NCBI GenBank assembly: GCA_964594965.1
Contig: CAZQMX010000002.1
Span: forward strand, 1-64,000
Source: CAZQMX01 sp964594965
GTDB taxonomy: Bacteria > Patescibacteriota > Minisyncoccia > Portnoybacterales > UBA2143
Length of the DNA: 64,000 nt
Reading direction: 5' to 3'
The notes under the pieces are model-generated. The model was not told the origin of the DNA and ran no database searches. It was given only the letters and a program-made list of their open reading frames with translations. Within the stretch, counting starts at the first letter, position 1, and every line of letters begins with the position of its first letter. This document shows, piece by piece, positions 25,101 through 32,656 of this stretch. The translations under genes were made by a program, and so were the position numbers.

Positions 25101-26400
25101 ATTTATTAAACTGCTCCCCCCGATCGTATTCATTCTTAAAAACGCCGAAACTGGCTGTTCCCGGAGAAAGCAAAACAATATCATTTTTCTTAGAAAAACC
25201 TTTTGCCTTTTTAACTGCTTCTTTCATATTACCAACTAATTCAAAGGGATAATCTTTTAAATGTTTATTCATTTGTTCTGTTCCTTTTCCTTTGATTAAA
25301 ATTAAAGATTTAACTCTTTTTTTAATTTCTTTAATCATTTGTTTGAAATCAAGATTCTTATCACTGCCGCCGGCAATGAGGATAATATTCTCTTTTTGAA
25401 AAGATTTCAAAGCGGCAATAACTGCTTCCGGTGAAGAAGCATTGGTGTCGTTGTAATAGGAAACATTATTAATTTTTTTAATCAATTCCAATCGGCCGGG
25501 AATGCCTTTGAATTCCTCAACTGCTTTTTTAATTAAATTCTTCTTAATTCCTAAAATTTCCAGGACCTTAATTCCTAAAGCCAGATTATTCTTGTTATGC
25601 TGGCCAATTAATTGTGTTGGCCAGTTTTTTGGAAAAGAATCTCTATTAACAACCTGACTTTTAATCTTTCCCTTAAATCTTTTTTCAATTTCTTTCTCAG
25701 CCTGCTGGCTTAGGATTAAATAATTATCCTTGTTTTGATATTTAAAGATATTGGCCTTGTCTCTGAAATATTGATTCATATTTCCCATATAATAGTTCAT
25801 ATGGTCGGGCAGGAAATTAGAAAAAACAGAAATATGGGGAGATATTTTTGAATGGCCAAAACCCTGCAACTGCCAGGAATCAAGTTCCAAAACAACAATA
25901 TCATTTTCTTTCACCTTTTTGATTAAAGGTAGGGTTGCTATTCCTTTAACATTGCCGCCTAAAAAAACATTTTCTTTTGAATATTTCTTTAAAGCCTGGT
26001 AAATGAAATGAGTAGTGGTTGATTTTCCTCTTGTCCCGGTAATGCCAATAGTTTTTACTCTGGCTAATTTAGCAAAAAGAGAAGCATCCATTTCTATTGG
26101 AATTTTGTTTTTCCTGGCTTCTTTGATGTATTTCGAATCAAGAGGAACGCCGGCGGCTTTAATAACCATATCCCTGTTTTTGAAATCAGCTAATTGATGT
26201 TTTCCTAAAACATATTTTATCCCCTTAAATTTTTTTAACCTATTTAAAGAAGAGCGAAGTTCTTTTTCGCTCTTTAAGTCGGTAATAATGAGTTTGGCTT
26301 TGTTTTCAGCCAGGAATTTGGCCAGATTAACTCCTCTTCCCAGAATCCCTAATCCCATCAGGGTAATCTTTTTATCTTTGAAATATTTTATATAATCCAT
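25081..26400 (-). CDS. murD: UDP-N-acetylmuramoylalanine--D-glutamate ligase MurD
   Basis: 439 residues. It adds D-Glu to UDP-MurNAc-L-Ala. Visible are the N-terminal nucleotide-binding MGLGILGRGVNLA, the ATP loop TIGITGTRGKSTTTHFI, LELDSWQLQGF, HMNYYMGNMNQYF and the C-terminal YNDTNASSPEAVIAALKSF. These are MurD family blocks. A TTGACA-17-TAGATT promoter ends 6 nt before the ATG, supporting this start. It forms an operon with murC. Confidence 0.95.
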   Translation of the reverse strand: MDYIKYFKDKKITLMGLGILGRGVNLAKFLAENKAKLIITDLKSEKELRSSLNRLKKFKGIKYVLGKHQLADFKNRDMVIKAAGVPLDSKYIKEARKNKIPIEMDASLFAKLARVKTIGITGTRGKSTTTHFIYQALKKYSKENVFLGGNVKGIATLPLIKKVKENDIVVLELDSWQLQGFGHSKISPHISVFSNFLPDHMNYYMGNMNQYFRDKANIFKYQNKDNYLILSQQAEKEIEKRFKGKIKSQVVNRDSFPKNWPTQLIGQHNKNNLALGIKVLEILGIKKNLIKKAVEEFKGIPGRLELIKKINNVSYYNDTNASSPEAVIAALKSFQKENIILIAGGSDKNLDFKQMIKEIKKRVKSLILIKGKGTEQMNKHLKDYPFELVGNMKEAVKKAKGFSKKNDIVLLSPGTASFGVFKNEYDRGEQFNKYVRKGK

Positions 26401-26406
26401 CTCTAG

Positions 26407-26435
26407 AATCTATCACGGGGCAACCATTGTGTCAA
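26407..26435 (-). promoter_or_regulatory. Promoter of murD-murC, leaderless arrangement
   Basis: On the minus strand TTGACA (26435-26430) and TAGATT (26412-26407) are 17 nt apart, and the ATG at 26400 follows after 6 nt. Confidence 0.75.
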
Positions 26436-26442
26436 AACAAAA

Positions 26443-27648
26443 TTAAACTAGGGCTTTGGTCATAATCGGTTCTTTTCTTCTTAAAAATCCGATAATGAAG
26501 GATGCTAGGGCAGCAAAAAGAAAGACCCATTGAATAGCAAAGAAGAATGAGATGATAATGATTGTAATAACCATCAGGGTTTTACCGAAATTAACTGCCA
26601 TTTCTCTAAGAACAGTGAATTCATCAACATAATGTCCCTGGTCAGCCATAATTTCGTAATTAAGGGCATCAAAGGGCGTATTGAGTAAAATACTTGAAAC
26701 GCTGTGATAGGCGCCAACAATGAAAATCTGGAAAGCGGTCGCAATAAAGGCCTTAATAATCCAGCCAATTGAATACAAAATGCTCCCCCATTTCAAAACC
26801 CTTTCCTTGGGTGTTTCCAGATCAATGTATCTTCCCAAAAAGAGCTGCAAAACAACCGTCACGGCAATAATCAAAGTAGCAATAAATCCGACCTGGAAAT
26901 AGTTTCCTTTTAGAAGTTGGTAGATGAAAATGGGCCAGACCAGCAGGCCAACAACACTCTCTGCTCCAAAGGCAATAAAAACTACAATCATCTTTCTTTT
27001 TTCTTTTGAAAAAAATTCCTGCCAGGTTTTTTTTAAACTCCAGGAAAAATTTTCCTTTGTCCGGGGAATAGCCAGATAAGGAATTCCTGATATGAGATAA
27101 AGAAAAATCGAAACGACAAACAGAACATCAAAGCTAAAACGGGTGATAATGAAGCCGGAAATAAGAGGAATGAAAACACCGGCCCCCAAACGAGTTGCTT
27201 CAAAAATACTTACCTGCCGACAACGATTCTTTTTATCGGTAAACTTGGCAAAATCAACATGGTAAGGCAGCCAGTAAGTCATCCGATAAAGAAGAAGAGT
27301 CATAAGGATGAGAGGAATAATATATTTCCAATTACTTTGGTCGATAAAATAGAAAAGGGCGTAATAGAGAGCGCCTAAAAAGACGCTTGTCTGAAGGGCT
27401 TTTTTAAAGCCGTATCTATTCAAAAACTTTGCTCCAATTGCAACAATCAAGCCATAGGAAATGAAGCCGATTCCGTAAAAAGTAAAGGTCATTTGAATAT
27501 TATTGCCAAAAAGTTCAAAAAGAAAAATCGGCATAAACAATCCTAAGAGACCCATTGAAATCAAAGCGATTGTTCGGCCGGTATACAAGGAAACAAACCC
27601 ATGCGATAAAGGTTTGTCAAAATATTTCTTGTTAAACGAGAAAAGCAT
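26443..27648 (-). CDS. Major facilitator superfamily transporter
   Basis: 401 residues with about 12 hydrophobic segments in two halves separated by a charged loop (SLKKTWQEFFSKEKRKM, about residues 200-216). An MFS-like motif RYIDLETPKERVLKWG follows the seventh or eighth segment. The substrate cannot be deduced. TATAAT lies 6 nt before the ATG, so the message is probably leaderless. Confidence 0.8.
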   Translation of the reverse strand: MLFSFNKKYFDKPLSHGFVSLYTGRTIALISMGLLGLFMPIFLFELFGNNIQMTFTFYGIGFISYGLIVAIGAKFLNRYGFKKALQTSVFLGALYYALFYFIDQSNWKYIIPLILMTLLLYRMTYWLPYHVDFAKFTDKKNRCRQVSIFEATRLGAGVFIPLISGFIITRFSFDVLFVVSIFLYLISGIPYLAIPRTKENFSWSLKKTWQEFFSKEKRKMIVVFIAFGAESVVGLLVWPIFIYQLLKGNYFQVGFIATLIIAVTVVLQLFLGRYIDLETPKERVLKWGSILYSIGWIIKAFIATAFQIFIVGAYHSVSSILLNTPFDALNYEIMADQGHYVDEFTVLREMAVNFGKTLMVITIIIISFFFAIQWVFLFAALASFIIGFLRRKEPIMTKALV

Positions 27649-27654
27649 GCTTTC

Positions 27655-27660
27655 ATTATA
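27655..27660 (-). promoter_or_regulatory. -10 box of the MFS gene
   Basis: A perfect TATAAT on the minus strand lies 6 nt before the ATG. The -35 region (TTCTTT at 17 nt) is weak. Confidence 0.5.
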
Positions 27661-27724
27661 TCCTATTTCAAGAAATTAAAGAACTGGAATTTTTCCACAA
27701 TTTATGATAGGGTGAAATTTAATT

Positions 27725-27801
27725 GGGCGGTTGGCGCAGTTGGTTAGCGCGTCTCGTTTACACCGAGAAGGCCGTGGGTTCGACTCCTACACCGCCCACC
27801 A
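27725..27801 (+). tRNA. tRNA-Val(TAC)
   Basis: Acceptor GGGCGGT/ACCGCCC, anticodon arm TCTCG-TTTACAC-CGAGA, encoded ACCA. The D-arm matches that of the tRNA remnant at 20909. Confidence 0.95.
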
Positions 27802-27890
<89 letters not shown>

Positions 27891-27961
27891 GCGTAAGAAA
27901 TTGCTTTGCAATTTCAACGCGGCTGTCGCGTTTAAATTTTATCTAAAATTTATTACGCGAC
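27891..27961. repeat. Two hairpins between tRNA-Ser and a GIY-YIG gene
   Basis: Hairpin 1 pairs GAAATTGC (27897-27904) with GCAATTTC (27908-27915), flanked by GCGT/ACGC. Hairpin 2 pairs GTCGCGT (27925-27931) with ACGCGAC (27955-27961) around TAAATTTTA/TAAAATTTA. There is no terminator-like T-run. Confidence 0.85.
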
Positions 27962-27983
27962 GCCGTAATTATGATAAGAAAAT

Positions 27984-28238
27984 ATGTTTTACTATGTCTA
28001 TATTTTAGAAAGCTTGAAAAGCGGTAATTTCTATATTGGACATACTTCAGATCCAAAGAAACGATTCAAAGAACATAATAATGGTAGAAGTCAGGCAACA
28101 AAACCATTTCGTCCTTATAAGCTTATTTTTTACGAAGCGTTTCTAAATAAAACTGACGCCAAAAACAGAGAAGAATATCTAAAAAGTGGCTATGGCAGAA
28201 GAACAATTAAAAAACTTTTAGCGAGTTATTTAAACTAA
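27984..28238 (+). CDS. Small GIY-YIG nuclease, copy 4
   Basis: 84 residues, UPF0213/YhbQ-type. The motif is VYILES...FYIGHT (residues 5-22), then DPKKRFKEHNNG and the conserved KTDAKNREEYLKS. It follows tRNA-Ser and two hairpins, repeating the tRNA-palindrome-nuclease order seen at 20.9, 21.4 and 21.9 kb. No tRNA follows this copy. Confidence 0.88.
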   Translation: MFYYVYILESLKSGNFYIGHTSDPKKRFKEHNNGRSQATKPFRPYKLIFYEAFLNKTDAKNREEYLKSGYGRRTIKKLLASYLN

Positions 28239-28257
28239 GGAAAAAAGAACATACGAT

Positions 28258-28737
28258 ATGTTAGACATCCTAAACCAAAATCCAATTTTCTTCATTCTTT
28301 TAGCCGGACTGGTAATTCTTGTTATTTGGAATATTTTTCTTCATTTCCAGCTAATACAGATAAAGAAAAAACTGAAGATATTTTTCAATGGTAAAAAGGC
28401 AACAGATTTAGAAGGGGTTTTATTCGAAGAGATTAGAAGATTAAAAAAAGCAGAAGGTAATATTAAAGACCTTTTTAAATTATCAGAATATCTGGAGAAA
28501 ATGGCTTCAAAAAGCATTCAGCGAGTTGGCGTTGTCCGATTTAATCCTTTTAAGGAAACCGGCGGGGATCAAAGTTTTTGTATTGCTCTTCTTGATTCAA
28601 ATGATAATGGCCTGGTAATTTCCAGTTTATTCACCCGCCAGGGAACAAGAATTTATGCTAAACCGATTAAAAAGGGAAAGTCCCAGTATCAATTATCAAA
28701 AGAAGAACTTGAAGCGATTAAGAAGGCGGGAAAATAG
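28258..28737 (+). CDS. DUF4446-family protein
   Basis: 159 residues: one N-terminal membrane segment (about residues 10-27), a short basic/coiled-coil region and a C-terminal domain. The latter carries the DUF4446 pattern VGVVRFNPFKETGGDQSF...GLVISSLFTRQGTRIYAKPI. The function is unknown, though the family is common in Firmicutes and CPR. It is followed by a terminator. Confidence 0.85.
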   Translation: MLDILNQNPIFFILLAGLVILVIWNIFLHFQLIQIKKKLKIFFNGKKATDLEGVLFEEIRRLKKAEGNIKDLFKLSEYLEKMASKSIQRVGVVRFNPFKETGGDQSFCIALLDSNDNGLVISSLFTRQGTRIYAKPIKKGKSQYQLSKEELEAIKKAGK

Positions 28738-28762
28738 GTTTAATTTTAAAAAAGGAGGAATT

Positions 28763-28791
28763 AAAAAACCCGGAATTACCCGGTTTTTTGT
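28763..28791 (+). terminator. Terminator after the DUF4446 gene
   Basis: AAAAAACC-GG and CC-GGTTTTTT pair with one internal C-C mismatch around an AATTA loop, followed by a T-rich stretch. Confidence 0.75.
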
Positions 28792-28817
28792 TTTGTTTAA
28801 TAAAGGTCACTTTTGAC

Positions 28818-29387
28818 TTATAGGCTGTCTATAATTTCCCTATAAAATTTTTCTTCTTCTTCAGAAAACACCACTTGATTATGTAGGAAAAAGAAATAAT
28901 CTCTAAAAATATCTCCTTGTTGTTCTATATTATAATCGTCTAGTTCATAGCCCTTTCTTATTTCATAGGCATAAACATCTAACCCCCTTATCTCCCTATC
29001 AATTAACCATAACCTAGCTCCTTTCCAGAGCGCAAATTGCCCTTGGCTTTGATATTGATAAACATGTCCGACCTCATGAACTAACCAGGCTCTGTCTTCG
29101 ATATCCATTACAGAAAAATCACGAGTATCTATGTTTTTGGGGAAATATATATTTCCATTTGGAGCAATTGCCGTATAGTCATCTTGAATAAAATCTGGAA
29201 AAAACTTCCTGTTATAAATTTTAATATCTTCATACTCTATTTTATCAGAAAAGACTTCTTTTAAAAAACTGATTTCGTCTTTATTTAAATTTCTTCCTCC
29301 TGGCAAATCTATATAATAATACATCTGGGATAATAAAAATAATCCCAGAATGAATAATAGAATTTTTTTTATAGATATATATTTCAT
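28818..29387 (-). CDS. Membrane-anchored zincin-like protein
   Basis: 189 residues: an N-terminal hydrophobic anchor (about residues 7-24), then an extracytoplasmic domain with HEVGHVYQYQ near residue 109. HExxH is the zinc-binding motif of metallopeptidases and fits DUF4157-like proteins. A third ligand is not clear, so activity is uncertain. It stands alone, divergent from infB. Confidence 0.65.
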   Translation of the reverse strand: MKYISIKKILLFILGLFLLSQMYYYIDLPGGRNLNKDEISFLKEVFSDKIEYEDIKIYNRKFFPDFIQDDYTAIAPNGNIYFPKNIDTRDFSVMDIEDRAWLVHEVGHVYQYQSQGQFALWKGARLWLIDREIRGLDVYAYEIRKGYELDDYNIEQQGDIFRDYFFFLHNQVVFSEEEEKFYREIIDSL

Positions 29388-29537
29388 TACTATTTAAAAA
29401 ATCTCTCTGCAAATCATTAAATTGCTAAAAAGATGATCATACCTAACGAGTTCTAAGTGAGCTTGTTATCTATACCTTTAATTATACCACCCAACTTTGA
29501 CCTTATAAAGAGAAACCCATATTTTTCGCCTAAACCA

Positions 29538-29566
29538 TTGAGTTTATGCCAGTATTAAGATATAAT
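29538..29566 (+). promoter_or_regulatory. Promoter of infB
   Basis: TTGAGT (29538-29543) and TATAAT (29561-29566) are 17 nt apart. Transcription should start near 29573, leaving a leader of about 9 nt before the ATG at 29582. Confidence 0.75.
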
Positions 29567-29581
29567 AGGGAACATATTTCT

Positions 29582-31111
29582 ATGCCTAAGAAAGAAACAA
29601 AAAAGAATATTGGACCCCGCAGTACTGCGGGGAGGCCACCAGTCGTGGTCATTTTAGGCCATGTTGACCATGGAAAAACAAGTATTTTGGACTATATCAG
29701 AAAAAGCCAGGTGGCTGAAAAAGAAACCGGCGGCATTACCCAACATATTGGCGCTTATCAAATAGAGCATGCTGGTAAAAAAATCACCTTTATTGACACC
29801 CCTGGTCATGAGGCCTTTTCTGCTATGCGTTCTAGAGGAGCTAAAGTCGCTGATATCGCTATTCTTGTTGTCGCGGCTGAAGAAGGATTAAAGCCCCAGA
29901 CCAAAGAAGCCATTACTCATATAAAGAAAACTGGCATTCCTGCTATTGTCGCCATTAACAAAATTGATAAAAAGGAAGCCCAGCCGGACAAGGTTAAAAG
30001 AGAATTATCTGAAAATGATGTTTTGGTTGAATCATTGAGTGGTCAAGTCCCCTCAGTTAATATCTCGGCTAAAACCGGTCAGGGCATTGATGATCTTTTG
30101 GAAATGATTAATCTGGTCTCTGAAATAGAAGAGTTAAAAGGCCAGCCAGACCAGAGAGCATTAGGAGTCATAATTGAATCGCGCCAGGATAACAAGAGGG
30201 GGGCAACGGCAACTCTTTTGGTCAAAGATGGAACTCTGGATAATAAGGATATTATTGGAACTGATTCTTCAATGGGAAAAATTAAGACCATGGAAGATTT
30301 TCAGATGAAGACAATTAAAAAAGCTCCCCCTTCAACTCCGGTCATTATCACCGGTCTAAATCAAGTTCCTCAAGTTGGAGAAAAATTCTATGCCTTTGAA
30401 AGTATGGAACAAGCTCAGAAAAGAGTTGAAAGAAAAACTGCCAAAAGGGATGTTTTAGGCGGCGATTCGCGGGAAGTCCTTATGGTTGAACCGGATAAAA
30501 AGGTTTTGAATATTATCCTCAAAGCTGATGTTCAAGGTTCTTTGGAAGCAATTAAGGAATCTTTAAAAAGCATTCCATCTGATGAAGTGGTTTTAAGAAT
30601 TTTAAAAAGCGAAGTTGGCGAAGTAACAGAGAAAGATATTAAATTAGCTGAATCAGCCTATGCTAAAATAGTTGGCTTCAGAATTAAAGCCAGTTCTTCA
30701 ATAGAAAGATTAGCCGAACAGAAAAAAGTCAGAATTATGACTTTTGACATTATCTATGAACTTATTCAAGGCATCAGGGAATTACTTTCCAGACTATTAA
30801 AGCCGGAAATAGTTAAAAATGTTCTGGGTCAATTGAAGATTCTGGCAGTTTTTCGGACAGAAAAAGACAAACAGATTGTTGGCGGCCGGGTAACCAAGGG
30901 AGTAATTAGAAAAGGACTCCCGGTTGATGTTCTTCGAAATGGGGAAAAAATAGCCCAGGGAACAGTTACCCAACTTCAGAAGAACAAGAAAGAAGCCGAT
31001 GAGGTTAATAAGGACCAGGAAGCCGGTCTTTTAGTTAAAGGAACAACCAGTATTGAAAAAGGAGATACTTTGGAATTTTACGAAGAAGAAAGGAAAAAAA
31101 GAGAATTGTGA
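29582..31111 (+). CDS. infB: Translation initiation factor IF-2, short form
   Basis: A GTPase that places initiator tRNA on the 30S subunit. G1 GHVDHGKTS, G3 DTPGHEAF and G4 NKID are present, then the C-terminal beta-barrel and initiator-tRNA-binding domains. At about 509 residues it lacks the long N-terminal extension of E. coli IF-2. The ATG at 29582 is chosen because the in-frame 29546 ATG lies upstream of the -10 box. An 18-bp palindrome is translated in frame as RSTAG just before the conserved RPPVV. The stop overlaps the rbfA GTG. Confidence 0.96.
   Translation: MPKKETKKNIGPRSTAGRPPVVVILGHVDHGKTSILDYIRKSQVAEKETGGITQHIGAYQIEHAGKKITFIDTPGHEAFSAMRSRGAKVADIAILVVAAEEGLKPQTKEAITHIKKTGIPAIVAINKIDKKEAQPDKVKRELSENDVLVESLSGQVPSVNISAKTGQGIDDLLEMINLVSEIEELKGQPDQRALGVIIESRQDNKRGATATLLVKDGTLDNKDIIGTDSSMGKIKTMEDFQMKTIKKAPPSTPVIITGLNQVPQVGEKFYAFESMEQAQKRVERKTAKRDVLGGDSREVLMVEPDKKVLNIILKADVQGSLEAIKESLKSIPSDEVVLRILKSEVGEVTEKDIKLAESAYAKIVGFRIKASSSIERLAEQKKVRIMTFDIIYELIQGIRELLSRLLKPEIVKNVLGQLKILAVFRTEKDKQIVGGRVTKGVIRKGLPVDVLRNGEKIAQGTVTQLQKNKKEADEVNKDQEAGLLVKGTTSIEKGDTLEFYEEERKKREL
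29615..29632. repeat. CCCCGCAGTACTGCGGGG palindrome inside infB
   Basis: Identical, with the following AGG, to the palindrome in the tRNA remnant at 20937. It is exactly six codons long. Confidence 0.95.
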
Positions 31112-31443
31112 CATCCTTAAGGATTGAAAAAGTTAATGAACTTCTTCGGCATGAAATCAGCCAACTACTTTTAAAAGAAGTTGATTTTAGTAATGTTTTG
31201 GTCACAATTACCAATGTTGATACTTCGCCTGATTTGAGGCAGGCAAAAATTAAAATTTGTGTTATGCCAACAGACAAAAGCGAAGAGGTAATGAAAGTTA
31301 TTCAAAGAAATATTTTTGATCTTCAGCAGGAATTAAACAAGAAACTTCATATGAAGCCGGTTCCTAAAATGATTTTTGAAATTGATAAGGTTGAAGTTAA
31401 AGCTCAGGAATTAGAAGAGGTTTTAAGAAGGGTTGAAAAATAG
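31108..31443 (+). CDS. rbfA: 30S ribosome-binding factor RbfA
   Basis: 111 residues with the KH-like RbfA fold: RIEKVNELLRHEISQLLLKE, VTITNVDTSPDLRQAKI and the ELNKKLHMKPVPKMIFEID block. RbfA assists late 16S rRNA maturation. The GTG start overlaps the infB stop (GTGA). The gene's 3' end contains the -35 box of the tRNA-Cys promoter. Confidence 0.93.
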   Translation: MTSLRIEKVNELLRHEISQLLLKEVDFSNVLVTITNVDTSPDLRQAKIKICVMPTDKSEEVMKVIQRNIFDLQQELNKKLHMKPVPKMIFEIDKVEVKAQELEEVLRRVEK

Positions 31444-31460
31444 GGAAAGTGTGGTAGAAT
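31433..31460 (+). promoter_or_regulatory. Promoter of tRNA-Cys and tRNA-Leu
   Basis: TTGAAA (31433-31438) and TAGAAT (31455-31460) are 16 nt apart. The mature tRNA begins at 31468, about where transcription would start. Confidence 0.55.
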
Positions 31461-31467
31461 ATATTAT

Positions 31468-31541
31468 GGTCTCGTGGCCGAGTGGTTAGGCAGCGGTCTG
31501 CAAAACCGCGTACGCCGGTTCAAATCCGGCCGAGACCTCCA
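31468..31541 (+). tRNA. tRNA-Cys(GCA)
   Basis: Acceptor GGTCTCG/CGAGACC, anticodon arm GCGGT-CTGCAAA-ACCGC, discriminator U as expected for cysteine, encoded CCA. Confidence 0.95.
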
Positions 31542-31623
31542 GCTCGAGTGGTGGAATTGGTATACACGCACGACTTAAAATCGTGTCCCTTATGGGATGT
31601 GGGTTCGAGTCCCACCTCGAGCA
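31542..31623 (+). tRNA. tRNA-Leu(TAA)
   Basis: Class II fold with acceptor GCTCGAG/CTCGAGC, anticodon arm CACGA-CTTAAAA-TCGTG and a long variable arm. It directly follows the CCA of tRNA-Cys. Confidence 0.95.
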
Positions 31624-31629
31624 CAAAAC

Positions 31630-31658
31630 AAAGAGACCCCGGATAACGGGGTCTCTTT
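31630..31658. terminator. Bidirectional terminator
   Basis: A 12-bp perfect stem (AAAGAGACCCCG with its complement) around a GATAA loop. It ends the tRNA transcript, and its right arm overlaps the stop codon of the minus-strand 3D-domain gene. Confidence 0.9.
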
Positions 31659-32136
31659 AGGTTCCTAGAACCTCTACTTTGAGTGTCTTAACTCCGAACT
31701 GTTTAGCCTGATAACGAGATGAGAACCAGATGTCGACTTTATGGCTGTTTTTAAGAGCCATTCTGTCCTCAACTACGAAAACCTTATTTCCGTAAAGCTG
31801 AGGGAATCGGACTCTGGTACCAAACCTCAAGAAGTTACAAGCTACGACACCGTCACGAACACCTGTTCCTGAAGCGGTGATAAAAGGAGTTGAGTCGGTC
31901 TGGTCAGGCGTAGAAGAATAAGCCGTAACAGTAACCCATCTCTGAGAAACTACTACTGGCGTATCCGGACTAGCTGACTGAACCAAGGCCAGGCCTTGGA
32001 GAGTGACCAACTTATCAAATGACAATTCATTTTCCTCGGTTAAACTGGCATCTCCTAAACCAAATTGCGAAAGAAAAAGGTTGGAGAGCAAGTTAACCAA
32101 GACGAAAGAGGCTGAAACCTTATGGTTTGTATACAT
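31657..32136 (-). CDS. Secreted 3D-domain protein (lytic transglycosylase-like)
   Basis: About 159 residues. A signal peptide occupies residues 1-30. From about residue 75 a 3D domain follows, with VTAYSSTPDQTDSTPFITASG, GTRVRFP and the aspartate motifs VVEDRMA and HKVDIWF. This fold is shared with MltA-type transglycosylases and resuscitation-promoting proteins, so peptidoglycan cleavage is likely. ATG 32136 is chosen because the promoter predicts transcription starting near 32174, inside the longer frame. The leader holds a terminator-like hairpin. Confidence 0.85.
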   Translation of the reverse strand: MYTNHKVSASFVLVNLLSNLFLSQFGLGDASLTEENELSFDKLVTLQGLALVQSASPDTPVVVSQRWVTVTAYSSTPDQTDSTPFITASGTGVRDGVVACNFLRFGTRVRFPQLYGNKVFVVEDRMALKNSHKVDIWFSSRYQAKQFGVKTLKVEVLGT

Positions 32137-32180
32137 AATGATAAGGTAAATTAAAAAATCCCCTTTCGGGAATTTCCTAA

Positions 32181-32209
32181 ATACTATCATATTCTACCCA
32201 ATTTGTCAA
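32181..32209 (-). promoter_or_regulatory. Promoter of the 3D-domain gene
   Basis: On the minus strand TTGACA (32209-32204) and TAGTAT (32186-32181) are 17 nt apart. A GGG/CCC hairpin with a U-run lies between it and the start codon. Confidence 0.7.
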
Positions 32210-32264
32210 GGTTTTTGGCCTATCCTGAGATTTATGCTTTTTTGTCTAATTTAAGCCATTTTGG

Positions 32265-32336
32265 AGCGGGTAACGGGAGTCGAACCCGTGTTATCTGATT
32301 GGCAACCAGATGTAATAACCACTATACGATACCCGC
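32265..32336 (-). tRNA. tRNA-Gly(GCC)
   Basis: Minus-strand cloverleaf with GCGGGTA/TACCCGC acceptor and TCTGG-TTGCCAA-TCAGA anticodon arm. Discriminator U. First of four tRNAs in tandem. Confidence 0.93.
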
Positions 32337-32337
32337 C

Positions 32338-32412
<75 letters not shown>

Positions 32413-32415
32413 ATG

Positions 32416-32489
32416 TGGACCCAGAGGGATTCGAACCCTCGACCTTCTGACTGCCAGTCAGACGCGCTAGCCAACTGCGCCATGGGCCC
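32416..32489 (-). tRNA. tRNA-Ala(GGC)
   Basis: Acceptor GGGCCCA/TGGGTCC with the G3-U70 pair, anticodon arm TCTGA-CTGGCAG-TCAGA. CCA is not encoded. Confidence 0.93.
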
Positions 32490-32496
32490 GTTCTAG

Positions 32497-32570
32497 TACC
32501 CTCGGCAGGATTCGAACCTGCGACCTACGCGTTAGGAGTGCGTTGCTCTATCCATCTGAGCTACGAGGGC
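32497..32570 (-). tRNA. tRNA-Arg(CCT)
   Basis: Anticodon loop CTCCTAA gives CCT. The acceptor GCCCTCG/CGAGGGT closes with a G1-U72 wobble, and the lowest pair of the anticodon stem is A-C. First gene of the minus-strand tRNA cluster in transcription order. Confidence 0.9.
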
Positions 32571-32600
32571 AGGTCTATCCTACTTATCCAATATATCTTA

Positions 32601-32629
32601 TTGACTTAACCGAGTCAATGGAATATACT
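32601..32629 (+). promoter_or_regulatory. Promoter of htrA with a palindrome over the -35 box
   Basis: TTGACT (32601-32606) and TATACT (32624-32629) are 17 nt apart. TTGACT and AGTCAA (32613-32618) form an inverted repeat covering the -35 box, a possible operator. Confidence 0.75.
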
Positions 32630-32656
32630 GGATGAAAAGTAACTTAATTTAAAACT

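Noticed and set aside
25101..25184. N-terminal extension of MurC
   Set aside because: It lies inside murD and precedes the standard MurC start motif.
29546..29581. Upstream in-frame ATG of infB
   Set aside because: It lies before the -10 box, so it would not be in the transcript.
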